DNA from: Ardenticatenaceae bacterium | GTDB lineage: Bacteria; Chloroflexota; Anaerolineae; Promineifilales; Promineifilaceae | Direction of reading: 5' to 3' | NCBI GenBank assembly: GCA_020634215.1 | Contig: JACKCD010000018.1 | Span: forward strand, 1-64,000 | Length of the DNA stretch: 64,000 nt | Shown: piece after piece, positions 36,196 to 43,624 of the stretch | How positions within the stretch are numbered: position 1 is the first letter of the stretch | Layout: each line of letters starts with the position of its first letter | Made by a program: the position numbers and the translations under genes | The notes under the pieces: generated by a model | The model's database searches: none | What the model was told of the DNA's origin: nothing | The model's input: only the letters and a program-made list of their open reading frames with translations

Positions 36196-37965
36196 ATGGA
36201 GACCAATCACCCCTTTTCCCAGTTACAACTACAGTTTATCGACCCCATCCAACACGATTACGAAGTCATCCGCCCCATCATCTTGTTCTCCCAACCCGTT
36301 GCCGAACGAAGCCATGAAACGGAGACACCGCGCAGCACCGTCAGCGATAAAGCGCGGCGATTCGTTATCGGCGGGATGCTGGGACTTGTCGATAAACGGT
36401 CACAAACGAGCCAGCAACAAGAAGTTGGCTATCCAGACCCCATCGCCAACCACATTCTGTACCTCAAACAACTTTATCCACCCATCCACTATCGAGAAAT
36501 TGTCCGCATTATCGAGAACAAGTTTGGTCACAAGACCAACCACAATAAGGTAAAGCGGTTTCTGACAGGCAACCCAGTTCCTGTTCAACTGGAAATCCCA
36601 TTTGTCACCTTCCATGATTTTGATGATGCTTATGAAGCTCGTTGGACAGTGGTGCGGATGTTTTACGAAGGCTGGAATAAAAAGAGCATCGCCAACTTGC
36701 TGAAGCTTTCACGGCAACATGTTACCGACCTCATTCAAGCCTTTGCGAAGGATGGCTTTGCCGCCTTGGAAGATAAACGAACCCGACCAACTAACCATCC
36801 CGATAACCAAATGACACTTCCTTTTATGGAACAGGTCTTCAAAGCCCAGCTTGAGTATCCAGATCTTGGTCGCTTCCGTCTCCACGGGGTGTTGGAACAA
36901 GAAATGGGTGAAGATACGCCCAGCGAGACTACCGTCGGCCGTGCTATGAACCATAATCGTCTCTGGCTTGGTGCGCCTCATCCCCTCAAGCAAGAAGCAG
37001 AAAAGAAAGAACCAGCCGAATTGCCCTATGAACCACGCTATCATCACCAATATTGGTTCATCGACATCCGCTACTTGGTCAAACAAGAAGGGAACTGGGT
37101 CTACAGCGTCTGTATTATTGAAGGGATGTCCCGTGCCATTCTCGCGGGAATGGCTTCCCACTACCAAGATGAGTTGGTGATTCTCCAGCTTTTACACACG
37201 GCTGTGAGCCATTACGGACGACCGTGGGGGATTGTCTCTGACAACGGCTCCGTCTTCACAGCCGATGCCTTCTTACGGGTTCTGGATGATTTAGAGATTC
37301 AACCCTGCCCCATTGAAAAGCGGCAAGCGTGGCAGAATCTCATCGAAGCCCAATTTAATGTCCAACGTCGTTTGGCGGATGCCAAATTTAAGCAAAGCGA
37401 GACCTTTGCCGAGATACAAACGCAACATGCCGCCTTTATTCAGGTATTCAATACCACACGCCATTGGGCGCATCGCCAGCGCACCGATGATTGTTTGACC
37501 CCTATTTCTGTCTTGGGTGGTCGGCTCGGTCGAGCGGTAACAGCCTCACAATTGCGTCAAGCCTTTCGCCAGCTACAAGTTTCTCGCGTTGTGAACCAGC
37601 ATGGGGCTGTCAGTCTACAACGCTTTTACCTTTATGCTGAACGTGGTTTGACCAAGCAGCCTGTCACCGTTTGGATTTACGAAGACCGTCTCAACATTGA
37701 ATACAAACAAACGCTCTTGGCTCGCTATGAATGTACAGTGGCACGTAAGCAGAACAAAATTACAGCAGTAACTGACCCCAAGCTCTACGACACCCCTTTT
37801 CGCTCACCCCAGCAAGAACTGTTGGTCTTAGATGATGAGCAATGGCTCAAGGTGCTGGAACGCCCACCTTATCACCCACGCCAGCCGCAACGATCCCCAG
37901 AGGCGACACAACTATTCTTGTGGGGGGCGGCATTGACGCTTTTCTTATGGCTCTTTTGGCTCTAA
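36196..37965 (+). CDS. DDE (rve) transposase
   Basis: A 589-residue transposase with an integrase-core catalytic domain. The N-terminal ~240 residues contain two helix-turn-helix regions, one with HYREIVRIIENKFGHKTNHNKVKRFL and one with GWNKKSIANLLKLSRQHVTDLIQAF. The DDE triad is visible: Asp in YWFIDIRYL, Asp in GIVSDNGSVF and Glu in NLIEAQFNVQRR, ending near residue 440. A C-terminal region of Mu/IS481-like type follows, with a final hydrophobic stretch (LFLWGAALTLFLWLFWL) that is unusual for a transposase. The reading frame is intact, so the element may be active. The ATG at 36196 follows GGAGAG. Confidence 0.92.
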   Translation: METNHPFSQLQLQFIDPIQHDYEVIRPIILFSQPVAERSHETETPRSTVSDKARRFVIGGMLGLVDKRSQTSQQQEVGYPDPIANHILYLKQLYPPIHYREIVRIIENKFGHKTNHNKVKRFLTGNPVPVQLEIPFVTFHDFDDAYEARWTVVRMFYEGWNKKSIANLLKLSRQHVTDLIQAFAKDGFAALEDKRTRPTNHPDNQMTLPFMEQVFKAQLEYPDLGRFRLHGVLEQEMGEDTPSETTVGRAMNHNRLWLGAPHPLKQEAEKKEPAELPYEPRYHHQYWFIDIRYLVKQEGNWVYSVCIIEGMSRAILAGMASHYQDELVILQLLHTAVSHYGRPWGIVSDNGSVFTADAFLRVLDDLEIQPCPIEKRQAWQNLIEAQFNVQRRLADAKFKQSETFAEIQTQHAAFIQVFNTTRHWAHRQRTDDCLTPISVLGGRLGRAVTASQLRQAFRQLQVSRVVNQHGAVSLQRFYLYAERGLTKQPVTVWIYEDRLNIEYKQTLLARYECTVARKQNKITAVTDPKLYDTPFRSPQQELLVLDDEQWLKVLERPPYHPRQPQRSPEATQLFLWGAALTLFLWLFWL

Positions 37966-37974
37966 ACTGTGCGT

Positions 37975-38238
37975 ATGCACAAAAACAACGATTCTAACTG
38001 TTTGTTTGCTGTTATTACGGCTCAAGAAGCTGCCCAACTTTGGGGCTTGTCGCGCAATGCGGTAAGTGATGCTTGTCGGCGCGGTGCTTTGCGCTCGCGT
38101 CGCTCTGGTAAAACATGGCTGGTAACGATTGAGGATATGCTTCGTTACCAACAGGGCCGTTACTGGCCTGACAACTTCCCAGTTGAGCTACAACCAGCTT
38201 TAGAGAGTGCTTTAGCCCAAATGGAGCGGGATGAATAG
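37975..38238 (+). CDS. Small helix-turn-helix (excisionase-like) protein of the IS
   Basis: An 87-residue protein 9 bases downstream of the transposase. The middle (ITAQEAAQLWGLSRNAVSDACRRGALRSRRSGKTWLVTIEDMLRYQ) is a MerR/HTH_17-type domain as found in excisionases and IS accessory proteins. Its C-terminus is acidic. It probably binds the element ends or regulates transposition. The ATG at 37975 is preferred over the GTG at 37969. It lies wholly inside the inverted repeats. Confidence 0.8.
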   Translation: MHKNNDSNCLFAVITAQEAAQLWGLSRNAVSDACRRGALRSRRSGKTWLVTIEDMLRYQQGRYWPDNFPVELQPALESALAQMERDE

Positions 38239-38347
38239 CTCTTATACTTACACTAACTGCTTATACCACTGGGTTACTGTTTCCTGTGGCTCTCTTTCCT
38301 GCCGAAGTAGCGTGTACCAAATGTGTCCACTTTCATGTGGCCTAGTG

Positions 38348-38724
38348 TCGTGGGTACTTAGAAAATCGTATCCGAGTAAGGAACGGCCGACTTTTACCGT
38401 CTTGTCGCCAAGTTCAACAACATAAATACCCAGTAAATGCCATAATACGGCCAGCAAGAAGGCAGCCGCGATCTTGAGCCAAATACCGGTGACAGCCAGA
38501 GCAAGCCAAGGGGAAGCGGTTGCTATTTTGCTGGGTTGAGAGAGGGGTCAAATAAAGTAGAGAGCGCCCGTAAAGGTTAGAAATTGCAACCTAAGGAAGA
38601 GGGTGATAGCAATGCTGCCGCGCCAACGCTTGCTGCAAGGTACTGTTAGGCGCAAACGGCCGTTTTTCATCTGCTTCGTGACACCCCAACCCATATGAAC
38701 GGCTTTTTTCTTCACCACGTCCAT
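38348..38724 (-). pseudogene. 5' part of the second membrane-protein gene copy
   Basis: It keeps the start codon, strong AGGAGG site and upstream hairpin of the intact copy. The Trp codon in the first membrane helix is changed to TGA (near 38550), and the gene is cut by the insertion sequence. Differences from the intact copy are clearly denser here than in the nearly identical 3' part, a mosaic pattern. Confidence 0.88.
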
Positions 38725-38968
38725 GAGAAACCTCCTGTATAGGACAGCCGCTAAGGCTGTTCTAACTTACTGATTTCTCTACGAAACTTGTCTGGTTAGA
38801 GTTGCTAAGAGGAGGGGGAATGAGAGGGGGAAAACGGCCGTTTTCCCTCTCAAAATGCAAAACAATACAGCCGAAACCGCCATTATCAACGGTTCAACTG
38901 GGCTCCCCCACCTGCACAGTCAAACTATCCTCACCATGTGCTACACAACTGCCTGGTAAGATGGTTTT

Positions 38969-40054
38969 TCAGTTGATTTCTGAGAAGTCGATGGTTCTTG
39001 TAAACCACCAATAACGATTATAGCTGTGAGTATCGCGGTCTACCCAAAAAACATTGAACGTTTTCTCGCAATAGCGTAATACCTGCCTGATTTTGATATA
39101 AAATTGAACTTGGCCGCGAAAATCACCGTCTAATCGCCAAATTGCCTGGCTTGGAATAGGGATGTTCGATTTAGAGAGAGCTGGCACATCATTCAGACGA
39201 ACACCCGTCAATTGCCCTTCGGCATCCATGGGAAAGAGATCTCGCCAACTGCTATATTTCATTTTGCCACCACCGTCTACTTTGCTGGTGGCACCGAGTA
39301 AATAATTGTGAATCGCTTTGTTGCCAGTTGAGTTATTTTGGACGACAAAATCGGTCAAAGTTTCGCTGTAGCTTCGGCCAATGGTTAAGCCAGCGTTACC
39401 GCCGACCGAGGGGCTTTTGCTGATACTAAAATCTCCGCCGACGTTCCAAGTGCTGCTGCTTGTGACCGATCCCCCACCCATATCCGTGTCTGGCCCGTCA
39501 GAAACCAGTAAGGCGTTTTGGTGCCGTACCTCCATGATTACCTCTGCTTTTTCTAGGAAATAGCCACGTTTATCATCTTGGTCAAAGTGAAGACGGCCGT
39601 TTTTGCTGGCAGCCACGCGGGTATTGTGGGCATCGACATGCAGATATTTGAAACCAGGATCGCCCGCATGGTAGAGGGTAAAGTCTATATTGAAGCTCCA
39701 TGTAGCGATTTGTGAAGAATTGTTGAGCTTGTCTTCACGAAAAGCGTTGAGGGGCGTTAGCGAAACAGATGTGAGCGGAGGGTTGGTTTCATCCTCAACT
39801 AGAAAAATCTGCTGTGAAGCTGTCGTAGCGACGTAATGGTTGACTTCTTGCCCGCTACTTTTATAGCGAGCTCGCCATGGGTGAGTCGCATATGTTCCGA
39901 TCAGATATTCGTCTCGCGGTGCCAAGCTAGCATATTTGATATCATCCCCTTGGTAATTAACCCAGAAGATATCAACGGACTGATTGGTCTTGTTGCGAAT
40001 TGTTAAGCTAACAGAGGTATTACTATGAACCGAGCGAAAGGTTGAGTCAGACAT
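38969..40054 (-). CDS. VHL beta-domain protein with leukocidin-like C-terminal region
   Basis: A 361-residue protein without signal peptide. Residues ~15-75 match the von Hippel-Lindau beta domain. Trp31, Tyr41, Thr54, His58 and Trp60 fall at exactly the spacing (10, 13, 4, 2) of human VHL Trp88, Tyr98, Ser111, His115 and Trp117, which form the hydroxyproline pocket. Residues ~100-361 have alternating Ser/Gly/Thr beta-hairpin sequence (SSTWNVGGDFSISKSPSVGG, GRSYSETLTDFVVQNNS), a VPALSKSNIPIPSQAIWRL segment and an aromatic end (YWWFTRTIDFSEIN). I read this as like leukocidin/aerolysin-type pore-forming toxins. The VHL call is well supported; the toxin call is inference. It has a SARP-type promoter and diverges from a SARP regulator gene. 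Confidence 0.7.
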   Translation of the reverse strand: MSDSTFRSVHSNTSVSLTIRNKTNQSVDIFWVNYQGDDIKYASLAPRDEYLIGTYATHPWRARYKSSGQEVNHYVATTASQQIFLVEDETNPPLTSVSLTPLNAFREDKLNNSSQIATWSFNIDFTLYHAGDPGFKYLHVDAHNTRVAASKNGRLHFDQDDKRGYFLEKAEVIMEVRHQNALLVSDGPDTDMGGGSVTSSSTWNVGGDFSISKSPSVGGNAGLTIGRSYSETLTDFVVQNNSTGNKAIHNYLLGATSKVDGGGKMKYSSWRDLFPMDAEGQLTGVRLNDVPALSKSNIPIPSQAIWRLDGDFRGQVQFYIKIRQVLRYCEKTFNVFWVDRDTHSYNRYWWFTRTIDFSEIN

Positions 40055-40158
40055 GAATCGTCTCCTTAATAATTTTTGCAGAAGAATTGACGGTTTGCTT
40101 TAGCCGATTGTTCTACATGATCGTTAATAAGCTAATGGATGAGTTTGTTGATAGTGTT

Positions 40159-40192
40159 AGCTTAGCCAACGGCCGTCAGCAGTTCGTCAGCA
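40159..40192 (-). promoter_or_regulatory. SARP-type promoter of the VHL-domain gene
   Basis: On the minus strand: TGCTGACG-AAC-TGCTGACG (40174-40192), 9 bases, then TAAGCT (40159-40164). An AACGGCCGTT-type palindrome overlaps the spacer and the last repeat. The gene start is ~105 bases downstream of the -10. Confidence 0.75.
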
Positions 40193-40220
40193 CTTTTGGC
40201 AAAAGTCAATGGTTCATAGG

Positions 40221-40226
40221 TATAAT
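40221..40226 (+). promoter_or_regulatory. -10 box TATAAT 5 bases before SARP regulator 1
   Basis: Only GGACT lies between the hexamer and ATG 40232, which implies a leaderless mRNA. TTGGCA at 40196-40201 is a possible -35 with 19-bp spacing. Confidence 0.6.
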
Positions 40227-40231
40227 GGACT

Positions 40232-43204
40232 ATGGAGTCTTTGGAGTTAACCTTTTTCAACGCCTTCCAAGCCAACATCGCAGCCAAAGCCATCACAAAT
40301 TTTCGCTCGGCCAACGTGCAGGGGTTGCTGATCTATTTGGCGATGCAGGCCAAACGGCCGTTTCCCCGCGAAACCCTGGCCGCCCTCTTTTGGCCCGACG
40401 AGCCAGAAGACGTGGCGCGGCAAAATTTGCGCCAGTCGCTCTATCAGTTGCGGAAGGTATTGGGGGAGCAAGCCCAGGTACCGTTTTTGCTCGTCAATCG
40501 CCAATCCGTTCAATTCAATCCTGACAGTGATTACCGCCTTGACGTTGACCGTTTTATCGTAGCCATTGCGGCCGAAGATTGGCAAACGGCCGTTTCCATC
40601 TACACCGGCGAACTGCTGCCCGGCTTCACCTGCGACAGCCTGGAATTTGAAGAGTGGCTGCTGCACCAGCGGGAACAGCTTCACCGGCAGGCGCTGGACG
40701 CGCTTTATCGGCTGGGGGAGCAGCGGCTGGCGGTGCAGGATTTTGCGGCGGCGCAGGCGGCGGCGCGACGGCAGCTTGCCTTTGAGCCGTGGCGCGAGGA
40801 AGCGCACCGGCAGTTGATGCTGGCGTTGGCGCAAAACGGGGAGCGCAGCGCGGCGCTGGCGCAGTTTGATAGCTGCCGCCAAATTTTGGCCGCTGAATTG
40901 GGGACGGAGCCAAGTGGGGAGACAACGGCCGTTTATGAAAAAATTCTCGCTGGCGAAACCATTGCCCCGCAGCCCCAGGAACCCATTCCCACGCCCCACA
41001 ACCTACCCGCCCATGTCACCCCCTATTTTGGCCGCGAAACGGATGTTGCGTTGCTGACCGAGCGTGTTAGCGGTTCTGACCATCGCTTTATCACGCTGGT
41101 GGGGGAGGGCGGCCTCGGTAAATCGCGGTTGGCGCAGGAGATCGGGTGGCGGGTTAAGGAGCAGTTTGCCGATGGGGTGTGGTTTGTGCCGCTGGCGGGG
41201 GTAGCCAGCCGTGCCGAGGCCGCTGGGCTGGAAAACGATATTGCCACAGCCATTGCGGCGGCGATGGGGCATTCGCTGCGGGGGCAAACGCCGCCCAAGG
41301 AGCAGCTTTTGGCGCTGCTGCGTGACCGCCGGGCGCTGCTGCTGCTGGATAATTTTGAGCATTTGCTGGACGGGGCTGATGTGGTGCTTGAACTGCTGCA
41401 AGAGGCGCAGCAGCTGCGGGTGATTTGCACCTCGCGGGAGCCGCTGGGTTTTATGGCGGAGTGGGTTTACCGGTTGGCGTATCTGCCGTTGCCGCCGCTG
41501 CCGGAGGTAGTGGACGTGGAGCTGGCCGAGGCGTTTTTCTCGCAAACGGCCGTTTCTCCCATCACCCCACCACCCCTGGCCGATTTTCCCTCCGTGCGCC
41601 TTTTTCTGGATCGGGCTGAACGGGCAAACGGCCGTTTTGCCCTCACTGCTGATAACCAAACCCAGGTCGCCCAGCTTTGCCGCCTCACCGCTGGCATTCC
41701 GCTGGCTCTGGAGCTGGCGGCGGCCGGGCTGCGCCAATGGTCGCTCGCCGAGCTAATTGCCGCCATGCAAAACGCACTCGACGCGCTCGCCACCCGCTTC
41801 CGCGACGTGCCAACCCGCCACCGCACCGTCCGCGCCGTTTTTGAAAGCTCCTGGCATCTGCTGACGGCGGCCGAGCAGCAGCTTTTTGCCAGCCTGTCGG
41901 TCTTTCGCAGTGGTTTTACCCTGGCAGCGGCAACGGCCGTTGCCGGGGCAACGGAAGCGTTGCTTGAGGGGCTGTGTGGCAAATCGCTGCTGCATCTCGT
42001 GGGGGAGCGGTACCAACTGCATGACCTGCTGCGGCAGTTTGCGGCGGAGAAGCTGGATGGGGCAGTGAGATCGGTTCATTTTTTGAAAATGAACCAATCT
42101 TTGGCGAGCAAACACAGCAGTTATTACCTCAACTTTGTAGCAGAACAGGAGCAGCCGTTGGCGGGAGCCACGCCGCAAATTCCGGCGCGAGCCATTGCCG
42201 CCGACCTGGACAATGTGCGGCTGGCGTGGCAAACCGCCGTTGGTGAAAGTGCCGCCGAACGCTTGCTGGCCTGCGCTAACGGGTTGGCCGACTTTTACCA
42301 GATTCGCGGGCTGTATCAGGAGGCGGAGGAGATGCTAGAAACGGCCGTTTCTGCCCTCCAACCCCTCCCCCCATCCGACAGTAAAACCCTCACCCTTGCC
42401 ACCCTCATGACCCACCAGGCCGGAATGCGGGTGCGGCTGTCGCAGTATGATGCAGCCATTGCCTTGATTCAGGAGACGTTGGGGTTGGTTGCGGGGGAAA
42501 ACGATACATTGTTGCAATGGGCAAAGGGAAAGATTTTTACACATTACGGAGAGGCTTTATGGAGGCAAGGGGAACTGGCTAGGGCTGAAGTTGCCTTAAA
42601 AGAAGCTTATCAAATTGCAAAAACAATCGCCTCGCCGCTTCTTCTGGGTATTGCAGATTTTCATTTGGGGATAATCAATGATTACATGGATAAACCAGAA
42701 AGGGGGCTTGAGCATTTAGAACGCGCTTTAGCCGTTTGGCGCAATCTAGACAATCAAAAACAGCAAGGTTTTACCTTGGTGAGTATTGGAGCTGTTTCTT
42801 TTCGACTTGGGCAATTGGAAAAAGCGCGACTTACTTTGAATGAAGCCCTAGAGCTTAATCAGGCGAATGGAGATTTACAAGGGCAAAATATTGTTTTGAA
42901 CAATCTGAGTGTCATTGCCACAGAGGATGGAGACTATCAGGGCGCAAAAAAGCATTTACTACAGGCATTGGACATTGCTAATTTAACCAGGGACCAGTAT
43001 GCAAAAGCACTTGTTTTTGTGAATCTAGGTTGGAATGCCAAGCATCAAGGTTTGGCTTCTGAAGCAAAACGCTATTGGGAAGATGCGTTAAGAATGCGGC
43101 GGCGTATTGGAGATAAGAAAGGGGAGGAAAAGGTATTGCAATATTTGGGGGATCTACAAGAAGAGGCAAAAACAGAGATAGCCACAGCGACTATCTCTGT
43201 TTGA
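40232..43204 (+). CDS. SARP-type regulator fused to STAND ATPase and TPRs (regulator 1)
   Basis: A 990-residue transcription regulator of the AfsR/SARP type. A winged-helix OmpR-like domain (~1-95) is followed by a BTAD domain (~100-245, with EPWREEAHRQLMLALAQNGERSAALAQF), a STAND NTPase (~265-540; P-loop TLVGEGGLGKSRLAQEIG; Walker B ALLLLDNFEHLL; CTSRE sensor) and TPR repeats to the end. The TPRs probably sense a ligand, and ATP-driven opening frees the DNA-binding part. It diverges from the VHL-domain gene, whose promoter has repeats suited to such a regulator. No ribosome binding site precedes the ATG. Later TPR coding DNA is more AT-rich than the front half. The stop codon lies inside a terminator hairpin. 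Confidence 0.9.
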   Translation: MESLELTFFNAFQANIAAKAITNFRSANVQGLLIYLAMQAKRPFPRETLAALFWPDEPEDVARQNLRQSLYQLRKVLGEQAQVPFLLVNRQSVQFNPDSDYRLDVDRFIVAIAAEDWQTAVSIYTGELLPGFTCDSLEFEEWLLHQREQLHRQALDALYRLGEQRLAVQDFAAAQAAARRQLAFEPWREEAHRQLMLALAQNGERSAALAQFDSCRQILAAELGTEPSGETTAVYEKILAGETIAPQPQEPIPTPHNLPAHVTPYFGRETDVALLTERVSGSDHRFITLVGEGGLGKSRLAQEIGWRVKEQFADGVWFVPLAGVASRAEAAGLENDIATAIAAAMGHSLRGQTPPKEQLLALLRDRRALLLLDNFEHLLDGADVVLELLQEAQQLRVICTSREPLGFMAEWVYRLAYLPLPPLPEVVDVELAEAFFSQTAVSPITPPPLADFPSVRLFLDRAERANGRFALTADNQTQVAQLCRLTAGIPLALELAAAGLRQWSLAELIAAMQNALDALATRFRDVPTRHRTVRAVFESSWHLLTAAEQQLFASLSVFRSGFTLAAATAVAGATEALLEGLCGKSLLHLVGERYQLHDLLRQFAAEKLDGAVRSVHFLKMNQSLASKHSSYYLNFVAEQEQPLAGATPQIPARAIAADLDNVRLAWQTAVGESAAERLLACANGLADFYQIRGLYQEAEEMLETAVSALQPLPPSDSKTLTLATLMTHQAGMRVRLSQYDAAIALIQETLGLVAGENDTLLQWAKGKIFTHYGEALWRQGELARAEVALKEAYQIAKTIASPLLLGIADFHLGIINDYMDKPERGLEHLERALAVWRNLDNQKQQGFTLVSIGAVSFRLGQLEKARLTLNEALELNQANGDLQGQNIVLNNLSVIATEDGDYQGAKKHLLQALDIANLTRDQYAKALVFVNLGWNAKHQGLASEAKRYWEDALRMRRRIGDKKGEEKVLQYLGDLQEEAKTEIATATISV
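43170..43202 (+). terminator. Terminator overlapping the end of regulator 1
   Basis: AAACAGAGATAG (43170-43181) pairs perfectly with CTATCTCTGTTT (43191-43202). The last codons of the regulator form the stem. Confidence 0.75.
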
Positions 43205-43217
43205 TTGGTTTGTAGGG

Positions 43218-43343
43218 TTATGTTCCGCAGTGACCCATTTCGCCGCTGCACATGAGACCAAAGCTGATGAGGGGGGTAAGGGCGGGGATGATGTAGGTGA
43301 GGATAAGGACAGACGAGACTTTCAAACCGATAAATGTGGACAT
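43218..43343 (-). CDS. 41-residue hydrophobic peptide with Cys-containing tail
   Basis: A short gene supported by an ideal ribosome binding site (AAAGGAG, 7 bases before ATG) and by a SARP-type promoter upstream. The peptide has one long hydrophobic stretch (residues ~4-30, FIGLKVSSVLILTYIIPALT then PLISFGLM). A polar end follows, CSGEMGHCGT, with two cysteines and a histidine. It could be a small membrane peptide, a peptide toxin or signal, or a modified-peptide precursor, but no family is recognised and no maturation genes are adjacent. It ends 14 bases from the end of regulator 1, converging with it, and diverges from regulator 2. Confidence 0.65.
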   Translation of the reverse strand: MSTFIGLKVSSVLILTYIIPALTPLISFGLMCSGEMGHCGT

Positions 43344-43488
43344 GACAAACTCCTTTAAGACATACTGTTTGTGAGCGTGCGCTGGAAACAGGCTTCTTCC
43401 ATTACTTCACTTGTGGGGAGCGCTTGCTCGGTGACAATAAAATTTGTTGTTTGAGGAGTTCGGCCGAATTCCTGACTAAGTTGCCAGC

Positions 43489-43555
43489 ATTGTAGAAAAC
43501 GGCCGTCAGCAGTTCGTCGTCAGCAGCCGTCAAAAACGTCAGCAGATCGTCTCAA
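43489..43555 (-). promoter_or_regulatory. SARP-type promoter of the 41-aa peptide gene
   Basis: On the minus strand the array contains TGCTGACG at 43537-43544, 43518-43525 and 43504-43511, plus degenerate copies. After the last repeat come 9 bases and TACAAT (43489-43494). The repeat 11 bp before the last one reads TGACGACG. This is the densest operator array of the five. Confidence 0.72.
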
Positions 43556-43612
43556 CCTGTTACCTGCGATTCAGAAAGTTTGTCAACTGGGTTTCTTTAG
43601 GGGAATCTCGTG

Positions 43613-43618
43613 TAAAAT
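43613..43618 (+). promoter_or_regulatory. -10 box TAAAAT 6 bases before SARP regulator 2
   Basis: GTGTAAAATAG followed closely by ATG 43625, the same wording as before regulator 3. Suggests a leaderless mRNA. No clear -35. Confidence 0.5.
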
Positions 43619-43624
43619 AGTTCC

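Larger units (their letters stand above)
36034..38347 (+). mobile_element. Insertion sequence with 34-bp inverted ends and 9-bp target duplication
   Basis: The ends at 36037-36070 and 38313-38346 are inverted copies with one mismatch in 34 (outer part ACTAGGTCACATGAAAGTGG). The flanks both read TCGTGGGTA (36025-36033 and 38348-38356), which occurs once in the uninterrupted gene copy at 31187-31864, so the target duplication is directly verified. It carries an rve-type transposase and a small HTH protein. It contains one AACGGCCGTT palindrome, between the left end and the transposase gene. Confidence 0.95.

Noticed and set aside
40174..40226. The SARP repeats as direct activator sites for the regulator genes themselves
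   Set aside because: On the plus side the repeats lie 28 to 59 bp from the -10 boxes and in the wrong phase. Autoregulation by repression is possible but not shown by geometry.
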